Below, in pieces: positions 34,712 to 42,807 of a stretch of DNA of 59,867 nt. This stretch comes from Domibacillus aminovorans (GTDB lineage: Bacteria; Bacillota; Bacilli; Bacillales; Domibacillaceae). The translations under genes were made by a program, and so were the position numbers. How positions within the stretch are numbered: the stretch's first letter is position 1; every line of letters starts with the position of its first letter. The stretch covers positions 1 through 59,867 of the forward strand of contig NZ_LQWY01000019.1 in assembly GCF_001643235.1 (NCBI RefSeq), read 5' to 3'. The notes beneath the pieces were generated by a model. It was not told where the DNA came from. It worked only from the letters and a program-made list of their open reading frames with translations, and ran no database searches.

Positions 34712-34907
34712 ATGAAGACGATATTGGATGCACTTGGAATTGAAATCGTTGAAGTGTCAAGTGAGAAGGTTGTTGCCACGATGCCTGTTCATGATGCAAC
34801 CAGACAACCATTTGGACAGCTTCAAGAGAGGATTTACTGATTAAATATGACTACCCTGATAGAAATCCATTTATTTTCCAATTAGATCTATCTAAGAAAG
34901 AATATTA
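34712..34907 (+). pseudogene. Hotdog-fold thioesterase N-terminus fused to an unrelated tail
   Basis: After AGGAGG an ATG opens MKTILDALGIEIVEVSSEKV then VATMPVHDATRQPFGQL, the start of a PaaI/YdiI-like thioesterase, but the next conserved block (HGGASVALAE-like) is missing. It stops after LQERIY. An overlapping frame reads DLLIKYDYPDRNPFIFQLDL to a stop at about 34907, apparently the tail of another protein. A deletion fused two genes. Confidence 0.6.
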
Positions 34908-34968
34908 AACTATCGGGAATATAATAGGTAGAATCGATAAAATAACACCATAGAATGCAGGTGAGGTT

Positions 34969-36243
34969 TTGAAACGTATTCACTATAGCTGGTTTATTCT
35001 TTCCATAACATTTTTCTCAATTATTGTAGCCGGAATCGTCATATCTTCATCAGGGGTTTTTATAGATTCCTTCGAAAATGAATTTGGCTGGGATCGATCT
35101 GTTATTGCACTTGCTTTTGCAATTAGTCTTTTTTTATATGGCATATCAGGACCGTTTATGGCAGCATTATTAGAAGGTATTGGGTTAAAAAAAATGATGA
35201 TAGTTTCTATGGCAACACTGCTGACAGGTATCATGCTAACCTTCATTATGAATCAATCATGGCAGCTGATCATCATTTGGGGCTTTATTATTGGGTTAGG
35301 ATCGAGTCTTTTTTTAACGGTATTAAGTCCATATGTGGCGAATCATTGGTTTGAGAAAAGAAGGGGACTTGCAGTAGGAATATTAACTGCAAGTACGGCG
35401 ACAGGTCAGTTAATTCTACTTCCTGTCTTAGCGATTATTATCAATAATTATTCGTGGCGATGGGCGATTGGATTAATAATGATCCTTAGTTTCATTATGC
35501 TTGCCATAATCTTTTTATTTATGAAAAATTCACCGAAGGATGTTGGTATTCTTCCATATGGACTTGAGGAAGAAACACAAGAGAGCAATGAAGTTCAAAA
35601 GAAAAATCCTATTGTTATTGCTTTCAACGGTTTATTCGACGCTGTAAAAGTGAAGGAATTTTGGTTATTAGCCGGTAGTTACTTTATTTGTGGACTTTCA
35701 ACGAACGGATTAATTGGTACACATTTTATTTCTTTCTGTATTAGTTTTGGAGTCCCTTTAGTTACTGCTGCTTCGTTTCTTTCGTTTATGGGAATTTTTA
35801 ACCTAGTAGGAACAACCCTATCAGGTTGGCTGTCAGATCGTTTCGATAACCGATGGCTATTATTTTTGTATTACAGTCTAAGAGGGGCTTCACTCGTATT
35901 ACTTCCTTATGCATTAAGTGAAGGTTCCATCACTATGCTGGTTATCTTTACTGTGTTTTATGGATTAGATTGGATTGCAACTGTACCACCAACTATTAGT
36001 ATCTCAAGACAAATCTTCGGCACGAATAAAAGTGGAATTGTTTATGGTTGGATTTTTGCTTCTCATCAGGCAGGTGCTGCAGTAGCTGCTTTTGGTGGAG
36101 GTATAATCTATAAATTTTTCAATTCTTACACTTGGGCGTTCTTCTTGGCAGGAGTTTTCTGTTTATTAGCAAGCCTATTTGTAATTATTATTAAAAAACA
36201 AAAATCAAGTCAACTAATTAAAGAAGAGGTACTGAATATATAG
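34969..36243 (+). CDS. MFS transporter, MCT/oxalate-formate antiporter-like
   Basis: The 424-residue, 12-helix protein begins YSWFILSITFFSIIVAGIVI and has GVFIDSFENEFGWDRSVIAL and NHWFEKRRGLAVGILTAST, typical of the OFA/monocarboxylate branch of MFS transporters. It probably moves a small organic acid. The TTG start at 34969 follows GGTGAGG. It lies downstream of the thioesterase scrap and opposite the LysR gene, so it is probably its target. Confidence 0.85.
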   Translation: MKRIHYSWFILSITFFSIIVAGIVISSSGVFIDSFENEFGWDRSVIALAFAISLFLYGISGPFMAALLEGIGLKKMMIVSMATLLTGIMLTFIMNQSWQLIIIWGFIIGLGSSLFLTVLSPYVANHWFEKRRGLAVGILTASTATGQLILLPVLAIIINNYSWRWAIGLIMILSFIMLAIIFLFMKNSPKDVGILPYGLEEETQESNEVQKKNPIVIAFNGLFDAVKVKEFWLLAGSYFICGLSTNGLIGTHFISFCISFGVPLVTAASFLSFMGIFNLVGTTLSGWLSDRFDNRWLLFLYYSLRGASLVLLPYALSEGSITMLVIFTVFYGLDWIATVPPTISISRQIFGTNKSGIVYGWIFASHQAGAAVAAFGGGIIYKFFNSYTWAFFLAGVFCLLASLFVIIIKKQKSSQLIKEEVLNI

Positions 36244-36727
36244 CAATGCATAGATAAGCTAAAACTGATGTATTTACTTTACTCTCACCTAGATGTGACG
36301 AGCAGGGACGTCGGATCAGTAAAACAGTGAATGGCCAGTTTCACGGGATATAAGAACTTTATAGCGTATTGGCGGACATGCAGTACGAGGATTAAAACTG
36401 GAATGATTTAACGGGTGATTCAGAAGTTATGATAGCATCCTTCTTAAAAGAATTTACGAGTTTTAATCAAACCTTTTTAGAAGGACCGTATTTTGTAAAT
36501 TTGAAATAAAGTCACGATGTTTTAAAAAAGATGTACCGTTTTACCCCTTTGGATAAGATTATTTAAAGGGGTGTTTTTATAGTGAAAAGGAAAAACCATC
36601 TAAAGTTGAAAAGTGGATTGAGGACACTTGAGTAGAGTTGTTCTGTTAAACGGCCAGATTGTGAAGTACAATAACGCAATATGTGAAAAAATGTACTTTC
36701 ACTTACGGGCAGTATGGAGGAAGAAAA
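36244..36727. other. Intergenic region: truncated left end followed by R1
   Basis: The inner left-end fragment (36436-36493) abuts R1 (36494). Bases 36300-36435 contain unrecognised remnants. No gene seen. Confidence 0.5.
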
Positions 36728-37623
36728 ATGAAGATAATTGAACTACCAATTGAATTTGAATTTAATGGACAAAAAAATTACCTTTATCCTAGCTTAATTA
36801 TATTGAATAATGAACTCACCTTGGTCGATACAGGGTATACAAATTTTTTAAGTTTAATCGAAAATGAAATTTCAAAAAATGGATATGAAATGAAGAATTT
36901 AAAGAATATAATCATTACTCACTATGATGATGATCATATAGGTTCGTTATATGATTTCAAAGAAAAGTATCCTTGGATTAACATTATAGCTAGTGAAATT
37001 GAATCAAAATACATTAGTGGTGAAATGAAGTCAGAGAGATTGGTTCAAGCCGAAGAAATGCTAGAAAATATGCCAAATGAAGAAATGGAATTTGGTAATT
37101 GGTTTATACAGCAATTAAAGAATTTGAAGCATGTTTCAATTGATGAAAAGGTACATGAGGGTGATATGATTTTAGATAACAAATGTAGAGTATTAGCAAC
37201 GCCAGGGCATACTTCAGGTCATATTTCATTATATTTTCCAAGTTTAAAAAGTGTGATTACAGGTGATGCAGCTGTTAAAGAGAATAATGAATTAGTCATT
37301 GCTAATCCAGACTTTTGTTTAAATGTTGAGAAAGCAGAACAGTCTTTGACAATGATTAAAAATCTTAAGGTTGAAAATTACTTTTGTTATCATGGTGGAA
37401 AATTCACTTTATAATTGGGGGCTAAACGCTAATATTCGGCTCTCGAATTAAACAACATAATTATTGGTTTTATAATACAATCAAACTTTTTTATAAAAAT
37501 CCAACTTAAATCTACTGGAAAGGAATCCATTTTGATTAATCTTTTTTCAAAATGGATTCTTTCTATTTACAGCAACAAGTGAGTTCAAAAGATGTTTTGA
37601 CCAAACTTTATTTCAAACCTACA
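36494..37623. mobile_element. Cargo module 2: R1 to L2, carrying an MBL-fold hydrolase
   Basis: R1 reads TGTAAATTTGAAATAAA, then GTCACGATG and AAAAAAGATG. L2 (37479-37623) has three spaced sites: AATCAAACTTTTTTATAAA, the hairpin GAATCCATTTTGA/TCAAAATGGATTC around TTAATCTTTTT, and GACCAAACTTTATTTCAAA ending in CCTACA. Terminal 17-mers TGTAAATTTGAAATAAA and (complement) TGTAGGTTTGAAATAAA are nearly identical inverted repeats. Flanks TATTT and GCACG do not match, so it may be recombinant. The only gene inside is an MBL hydrolase. Confidence 0.55.
36728..37414 (+). CDS. MBL-fold metallo-hydrolase (YflN-like)
   Basis: About 228 residues from the ATG at 36728, preceded by TGGAGGAAG. The metal motif is THYDDDHIGS, an HxDxDH variant in which the usual second histidine is aspartate. 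Further ligands are in ATPGHTSGHISLYF, GDAAV and CYHGG. This is the YflN-type subgroup, seen again in the neighbouring gene at 39027. Substrate unknown; relatives include lactonases and thioester hydrolases. It is the only cargo of module 2. Confidence 0.8.
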   Translation: MKIIELPIEFEFNGQKNYLYPSLIILNNELTLVDTGYTNFLSLIENEISKNGYEMKNLKNIIITHYDDDHIGSLYDFKEKYPWINIIASEIESKYISGEMKSERLVQAEEMLENMPNEEMEFGNWFIQQLKNLKHVSIDEKVHEGDMILDNKCRVLATPGHTSGHISLYFPSLKSVITGDAAVKENNELVIANPDFCLNVEKAEQSLTMIKNLKVENYFCYHGGKFTL

Positions 37624-37958
37624 GCACGTATCTTGAAGTTTTTGCACCAGAACCGAATTGACCTTAAAAAAATGAAATTAGTAGAACATGTGTGGATTTA
37701 AAATAAAGTTTGATAATTTGTAAAAAAGTTCGATAATTTATAAAAAAGATTGATAAGAATGGCCTCTTGGGATATTACGTCTCTAAGAGGCCATGGAATA
37801 CGGATTCAATTCGAACAATGTGAACGATCTTATGATATTTTTTCGCGGTTATTGAAGGATAGGATTGTGTTTCATGGAACAGAGGTGTGATGAGGTAGTA
37901 AATAGTCTGCTCCAAGACATATGGAATCACATTTAACCATTCTATATAATCCCTTTTC
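37415..37958. other. Intergenic region: L2, IS6-like scrap, R2
   Basis: L2 ends at 37623, an IS6-like terminal sequence (TCTTGAAGTTTTTGCACCAG then AACC) lies at about 37631-37654, and R2 begins at 37691. No gene seen. Confidence 0.55.
37631..37654. repeat. Solo IS6/IS240-like terminal sequence
   Basis: The 24 bases are the reverse complement of 24012-24034 within the IS6-like scar in the chaperone operon: GGTTCTGGTGCAAAAACTTC and following AAGA. Only one end is present. Confidence 0.5.
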
Positions 37959-38762
37959 TTACGCCGCGAATGAAAGTTTCTCCGTCAACTGAGTGAACAA
38001 AGTCAACCACTCTGACCGATAAAATGGCATGAAAACTGAATTTCCACTTTTTGTTCTGAGTTTAACAAGTACGTATGAAGTCCCCGACCCTATAATCGGT
38101 TGAATTGTCAGCTGTGGATTAGAACCTGATTGATCACTTGTTACTGTCATACGCGGTTCTCTGATTTCTTTCTGGAAAAGGTCGACAAGCGTTTCTGGTT
38201 TTCCGTTTTGAAATGCGGTGATATACGTTGTGACGTTGTCGTCTTCCGAGTAAATAACAGCGTGATTTCTCACTTGTTTTAATTTCCTTCGAGCTCGATG
38301 AAGAACCGCCTTCACGGCTCCCTCGCTCGTACCCATCATCTTTGCCGATTCTTGTGTTGTGTAGTCTAATCCATCTACGAGCAGCATTGCTATACGCTGT
38401 TTTGGCGATAATTCCTGCAACAATAGTTGCATTGCATCCATAAGGGCATCTGAATTTGTTGCTTTTCCTTCGGTCAGTTCTGAAATGTCCTGATTAAAAT
38501 CTTCATTTGGCTTTCGTTTCCGATTTCCATCAATCCATGTATTGCGTGCAATTCGGAACAAATAGGCTTTGGAAACTGGATTTAATGTTGTTGACCACCG
38601 TTTATATGCCTTCGCCAATGTTTCTTGCATCAGGTCTTCTCCATCCCAAGTCGATTTCATCAGGGAACAGCAATAGTTCTTCAAGTCCCCAATGTAGGGT
38701 TGAACGGCGTTTTCGAAGTTTTCTTTCGCTTCAGTAGGAGTGTTTTGAACAAGCGGCCACAT
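37959..38762 (-). CDS. ECF-type sigma factor with C-terminal extension
   Basis: The protein is 267 residues from the ATG at 38762 (AAAGGAGGG upstream). Sigma region 2 reads YCCSLMKSTWDGEDLMQETL then AKAYKRW, and region 4 reads LSPKQRIAMLLVDGLDYTTQ then ESAKMMGTSEGAVKAVLHRA. About 100 extra C-terminal residues follow (from ITAFQNGKPETLVDLF), an SnoaL-like extension as in ECF41/42-type factors that controls activity without a membrane anti-sigma. It lies back to back with the MBL gene, inside module 3. No anti-sigma gene is seen. Confidence 0.8.
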   Translation of the reverse strand: MWPLVQNTPTEAKENFENAVQPYIGDLKNYCCSLMKSTWDGEDLMQETLAKAYKRWSTTLNPVSKAYLFRIARNTWIDGNRKRKPNEDFNQDISELTEGKATNSDALMDAMQLLLQELSPKQRIAMLLVDGLDYTTQESAKMMGTSEGAVKAVLHRARRKLKQVRNHAVIYSEDDNVTTYITAFQNGKPETLVDLFQKEIREPRMTVTSDQSGSNPQLTIQPIIGSGTSYVLVKLRTKSGNSVFMPFYRSEWLTLFTQLTEKLSFAA

Positions 38763-39026
38763 TGCAAATCCCTCCTTTATTTTGCCTTTCATTTATTATA
38801 AACGAAAAATGAGAACAGAAAGATACGACGGATACAAAAAAATATTGAAACCACCGTAACTATTTAGAATCCTTTTTCGTTTTGTTTATTGAGGAGTGAA
38901 CTTTTCGAGGGGATCTTTATTAAGGATATGGATTTCAAATGCCAGCTTGAACAGGTATTGTCCTCATGCTCAGTAACCGCTCCTCAGAACATTGGACACA
39001 CTAAATTTTGATAGGGAGAGGGACAT

Positions 39027-39767
39027 ATGGAAATTTCGAATGGAGTAAAAATGCTTGAATTGCAGGTTGAAGCTTTCGGCGGTCGTCAAGAATTAAATCC
39101 TACTTTGATTTGGGACGATGATACTGCCATTCTGATTGATACAGGGACGCCCGGACAATTGGAACAAATACGTATAGCCATGAATGAAGCTGGTATCCCT
39201 TTTGAAAAATTAAAAGCCATCATTCTGACGCATCAGGATATTGACCATATTGGCAGCCTTCCTGAAATCCTGCAGGAATCCGATTCGTGCATTGAAGTTT
39301 ACGCTCATGAGGTTGATAAGCCCTATATTGAGGGGGAATTACCTCTCATGAAGGCAAACCTTGAAAGTATGGCTTGGCAATTAGAGGGCCTTTCGGAAGA
39401 CGAGAGTCGGAAAGTAGTGGCTCTAGTTAAAAATTCCCCGAGGGCTAAAGTAAATAGAACGTTGATGGGCGGCGAGGAACTTCCGTTTTGCGGAGGAATT
39501 CACGTTATTTTTACGCCGGGGCATACACCCGGGCACATCAGTCTTTATTTGAAGCACAGCAAAACTCTTGTTGCTGGTGACGCCATGTTTAGTGTGGAAG
39601 GCGTTTTACAAGGACCTCATCTACCATCCACTCCGGATATGGATACAGCTTCCCGTTCTATAGCAAGCTATTTGAATTTCGATATTGACAACGTGATCTG
39701 TTACCACGGAGGGTTAAGTAAAAATAATGTTGAAGAACAGCTTAAAAGCATCGTCAAAAAAGTGTAA
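39027..39767 (+). CDS. MBL-fold metallo-hydrolase (YflN-like)
   Basis: The 246-residue protein has the metal motif LTHQDIDHIGSLPE (HxDxDH variant), TPGHTPGHISLYLKH, VAGDAMFSVEG and a final CYHGGLS. It is homologous to the product at 36728 in the adjacent module, sharing the unusual HxDxDH form. AGGGAGAGG precedes the ATG. It is divergent from the ECF sigma gene, which may direct its transcription. Confidence 0.85.
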   Translation: MEISNGVKMLELQVEAFGGRQELNPTLIWDDDTAILIDTGTPGQLEQIRIAMNEAGIPFEKLKAIILTHQDIDHIGSLPEILQESDSCIEVYAHEVDKPYIEGELPLMKANLESMAWQLEGLSEDESRKVVALVKNSPRAKVNRTLMGGEELPFCGGIHVIFTPGHTPGHISLYLKHSKTLVAGDAMFSVEGVLQGPHLPSTPDMDTASRSIASYLNFDIDNVICYHGGLSKNNVEEQLKSIVKKV

Positions 39768-39879
39768 ACATCTAAAAATATTGGAAAGGTTATAGTAATA
39801 AAGAAGCGGTGCCTCTGTTGAATAAGAGTTTTGGTAAACAACTTTTTTGTCATTAATTTTGTGTGGGATCATCAGGTTA

Positions 39880-40018
39880 GTTTCAAATCGAAAGTGGAGC
39901 TGAAGGAATTATGATTGGCTGTACAGAAATTGGATTTTTGATAAAGTCGGAGTTCCTATGTTTGACACAACTTATATACATGCTCTTGAAGCAGTAACTA
40001 TGTCCTTAAAGAAGTAGT
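39880..40018 (+). pseudogene. Aspartate/glutamate racemase, C-terminal remnant
   Basis: QIESGAEGIMIGCTEIGFLI contains the second catalytic cysteine block (GCTE) of Asp/Glu racemases. After a frameshift the ending VGVPMFDTTYIHALEAVTMS matches the family tail. The N-terminal two thirds are missing. It lies inside module 3. Confidence 0.6.
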
Positions 40019-40337
40019 AATTTCTGCAACTCTTTCACATTTCTTGTTCTTACGCAATCGGAGCTTTAATTTAATAAGGGTCACAGAAATGATCAAACTT
40101 TTTTATAAAAGAATGATTCAATTGAATATATTAAGAGCATGTTTTGATCAAACATTATTCTAAAGCAACAACATGAATGGAATACAAAAAAACCTTGATA
40201 TATTCAAGGTCAAAAATGTAAAAATAGTTTTAATTAATACCATTTACCATATCTGCCTGTATACGTGGTTTGAGAAACAGCACTCCTAGCTTGACCAGTC
40301 TAGTCTTGTTATACGTATATTGAATTTCCGGAAACTC

Positions 40338-40892
40338 TTATCTAAAACCTTTTATCGAATAGCCATACATTTTTGCTAATTCTTGGAATGATTTGTATGA
40401 ATAAGTGATTGTCACAGGTGTTCCGTTAGCGACTTTATCATATAGCTTAATAATGTCGTTGTTATACATTCTGATACATCCAGAACTAACGTAACCACCA
40501 ATAGAGGCCGGTTGATTAGTTCCGTGAAGTGCAAATACATTTCCTGTTTCAGTTTCCCAATTTCCCGGTACACTGAAGCCAATCCATCGTGCGCCAAGAG
40601 GATTATTTGGTGAATCACCTGGGATATTTTTTTTGTAATAAGGTCTATTTTTAACCATATTCACAACTTTAAAATGCCCAACAGGGGTGAGATCCCATGT
40701 GCGACCTGTTCCTACTGGTGCAACCATTTCAATAAACCCATCGTTGATAAACACCATCTTATTATAGGCTTTGTTGACTATGATAAGGTCATTGTTTTTT
40801 TCATTAATAGCTTCCGCTTTCGTGGATAGAATACTTACTCCTAATGCTAGTGATGTTAATACTACAAATAGAGTTTTGAATAACTTTTTCAT
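40338..40892 (-). CDS. L,D-transpeptidase (YkuD/ErfK type), secreted
   Basis: About 184 residues from the ATG at 40892 (alternative TTG starts just upstream fit AGGAGTG better). A signal peptide (KKLFKTLFVVLTSLALGVSI...KAEA) leads to a YkuD catalytic domain. The active site reads HGTNQPASIGGYVSSGCIRM, with histidine and the nucleophilic cysteine in SSGCIRM. It cross-links or anchors peptidoglycan outside the membrane. No LysM or other wall-binding domain is present. A lone gene. Confidence 0.9.
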   Translation of the reverse strand: MKKLFKTLFVVLTSLALGVSILSTKAEAINEKNNDLIIVNKAYNKMVFINDGFIEMVAPVGTGRTWDLTPVGHFKVVNMVKNRPYYKKNIPGDSPNNPLGARWIGFSVPGNWETETGNVFALHGTNQPASIGGYVSSGCIRMYNNDIIKLYDKVANGTPVTITYSYKSFQELAKMYGYSIKGFR

Positions 40893-41270
40893 CAACAAAT
40901 ATATCACTCCTATGATTTTGCAACCCAGCCATCATAGTTTAAAACCTAAGACCTGTAGTTTTGCGTCCCAATCTTTCGAATGGTTTGCCTTTATCTTTTA
41001 AAATATTAAATTACAATTACAATTATATTACAAAATTATTAAATGTAACGAAATATAAATCAGTAAATATCAACATTTAAGGGTAAACAAGGAAATTCAG
41101 TAGCTTTTTAACACCTTCTGAATAATCGGATCGGTGTTTTTAGTTTTTTATAAATAAATATGAGCATAGTCCTTTTAAAAAGGAGCGATGCTACATTTTG
41201 GCGATTGTCAATGGTAAGCGGACCGAAGGGAGCATTAAGGAATTGACAATCTCTCTATACCAAGACCCTC
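40893..41270. other. Intergenic region with a 10-bp inverted repeat
   Basis: GATTGTCAAT (41203-41212) and ATTGACAATC (41242-41251) are exact complements just before the LOG fragment and may mark a deletion or small insertion. No gene seen. Confidence 0.35.
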
Positions 41271-41726
41271 TTGGCATTCAAACAAACGTATTTGTTTGAC
41301 GCCTACGTAGCTAATGCTGTAATGGAGGCAGGAGGTAAAGTTATAGGTGTAATTCCAGAAAAGTTAAAAAATGTTGAGATAGCGCATCAACAAATATCAG
41401 AGTTACATGTAGTCAAAACTATGCACGAAAGAAAGGCATTAATGGCGGATTACGCTGATGGTTTTATTGCATTACCTGGTGGTACAGGAACATTGGAAGA
41501 ATGGTTTGAAGTATTTACATGGGCACAACTTGGTTATCATAATAAACCTTGTGCTCTACTTAATATTAATAATTATTATTCTCCTATTTTATCTTTTTTT
41601 GACCATATGATTGACCAAGGGTTTGTAAAATCCGATTATAAAAAATTAATAGTAATCGATGATAAAGCATCAGAATTAGTAAAAAAAATAAAGGATTACA
41701 AAGGTGAATATATAAATAAATGGTAA
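41271..41726 (+). pseudogene. LOG-family (TIGR00730) protein, 5'-truncated
   Basis: The reading contains NAVMEAGGKVIGVIPEKLKN, the signature FIALPGGTGTLEEWFE and ALLNINNYYSPILSFFDHMI of LOG nucleotide-binding proteins (cytokinin riboside monophosphate hydrolase-like). The first 50 or so residues, including the GGxxxGxMG nucleotide loop, are absent; the sequence switches at DAYVAN to unrelated DNA. Probably inactive. Confidence 0.7.
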
Positions 41727-41772
41727 CAAGAATTGAATATAACTATTGTAAAGGTAGGGGGGATATACGTCT

Positions 41773-42063
41773 ATGGAGCAATTATTGAGGCAAATTAAGC
41801 TACTAAGTGAGAAAGAACCTAAAACATTGGAGCAAATGGCATTAAAATTGTCAGAAGAGGTTGGAGAAACCTCACAAGCAGTATTATCTTACTTAAAAGC
41901 AAATGGAAGTGAGTATAAACAATTAGGTATTAATGAAGTAAAAGAAGAATGTGTAGATGTCATTCTTGTATCTTTAGCTTTGTTTTATAAAGTAGCTGAA
42001 AATGAAAAAGAGTTAAAAGAATTGATAATAAGAAAAATGGACAAATGGCAAAGAAAAATGTAA
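41773..42063 (+). CDS. MazG-like nucleotide pyrophosphohydrolase
   Basis: This 96-residue all-helical protein carries the MazG metal motif LSEEVGETSQA plus EECVDVILVSL (EExxE...ExxD). Small MazG-like proteins hydrolyse nucleoside triphosphates to monophosphates, cleaning the pool or limiting toxic or phage nucleotides. TAGGGGGGAT precedes the ATG. It follows the LOG fragment by 46 bases. Confidence 0.8.
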   Translation: MEQLLRQIKLLSEKEPKTLEQMALKLSEEVGETSQAVLSYLKANGSEYKQLGINEVKEECVDVILVSLALFYKVAENEKELKELIIRKMDKWQRKM

Positions 42064-42807
42064 AGAACAGAGCAATTTATTATATTACTAAAGGTTAAAT
42101 GATTTGTTGCCCGAGACGCAACATCCGGTCCTTAAAGTGTCCATCAGAGAGCTTAAGCAGCAATTGCAAACACTTTACGAAGTAGATGGACATATATGTA
42201 AACATTCCATCGAGCTAACATTTTATTCACCATGTGTCCTCAACCACTTCGAACGACTATCCAGTCTTTTTAATTAGTGCAATCGTTATTTTGCGCCGCA
42301 GTCGGGAAATGCGGTGCACACCTTTTATTAAAGCTTGTTTAGGGCAGATTAGCAGTACTTTGTATTAAATATAGTTATTCCCTCGTATGTCTCATATGGG
42401 GAACTCCCCATGTCCTTTCTTAGCGTGAAAGAAGTGAGCCGCTTGTTAAACCTGAAACGGTGAAGGTGGAGTTATCTGTCATCGGCGCGTAGGTAAAGGA
42501 ACAAGGCCCGGCATAGGTTAAGCGAAATCAAGCAAATGGTTCTAGTTGCAACGGCCGCAACGATATTATGTCAGCCCCTGTAACTCCGTCATAAGCTGTC
42601 ACCCAGACAACGACAAAGATTGGTAGAGCCTAAATATTCGGATTTTTGTGGTTGAAAAGGGCTTAAAATTCGCCCTTTTCCAGTTTCTCAGTCAATGTGG
42701 AAAGTCGATTCCAAGCAATAAAAATTCCTCAGGATCACCTCGAATCCTTGTATTAGTTACACCTGTTTTGTTCCGCCAATAGAATCAGTATTAGTAGTAC
42801 AGCATGA
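42064..42807. other. Intergenic region with gene scraps
   Basis: A 58-codon open stretch (about 42104-42277, plus strand) reads SIRELKQQLQTLYEVDGHIC and HSIELTFYSPCVLNHFERL; it looks like a real C-terminal fragment but is not recognised. Near 42416-42455 a helix-turn-helix-like SVKEVSRLLNL occurs. Otherwise nothing. Confidence 0.35.

Larger units (their letters stand above)
33437..36493. mobile_element. Cargo module 1: R0 to truncated left end, carrying LysR + MFS
   Basis: R0 begins TGTAAACTTGAAATAAA then GTCACGATG and has further AAAAAAGATGCGATA-like and AAATAAAGTCGTACC sites. The other boundary (36436-36493) is homologous to 59570-59631, the inner part of a left-type end, and is cut off exactly where the next right end begins. 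The LysR gene and MFS gene lie inside. The true outer terminus is lost, so no target duplication can be tested. Confidence 0.45.
37691..40170. mobile_element. Cargo module 3: complete transposase-less element with 5-bp target duplication
   Basis: R2 (37691-37762) begins TGTGGATTTAAAATAAA and has three contiguous sites of about 20 bp: GTTTGATAATTTG, TAAAAAAGTTCGATAATTTA and TAAAAAAGATTGATAA. L3 (40091-40170) has TGATCAAACTTTTTTATAAA, then TTTTGATCAAACATTATTCT and a terminal AAAGCAACA. ACATG stands directly before TGT (37686-37690) and directly after ACA (40171-40175): a perfect 5-bp target-site duplication. Cargo is an ECF sigma factor, an MBL hydrolase and a racemase remnant. There is no transposase, so mobility would need one in trans. 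Confidence 0.75.

Noticed and set aside
36489-37628. CGTAT near both ends of module 2 as a target duplication
   Set aside because: The pentamers are not at equivalent distances from the aligned TGT/ACA termini; the true adjacent pentamers (TATTT, GCACG) differ.
33437-40170. An integron with attC sites
   Set aside because: Boundaries show TGT/ACA termini, contiguous sites and a 5-bp duplication, not the R-box/L-box pattern of attC; no integrase is present.
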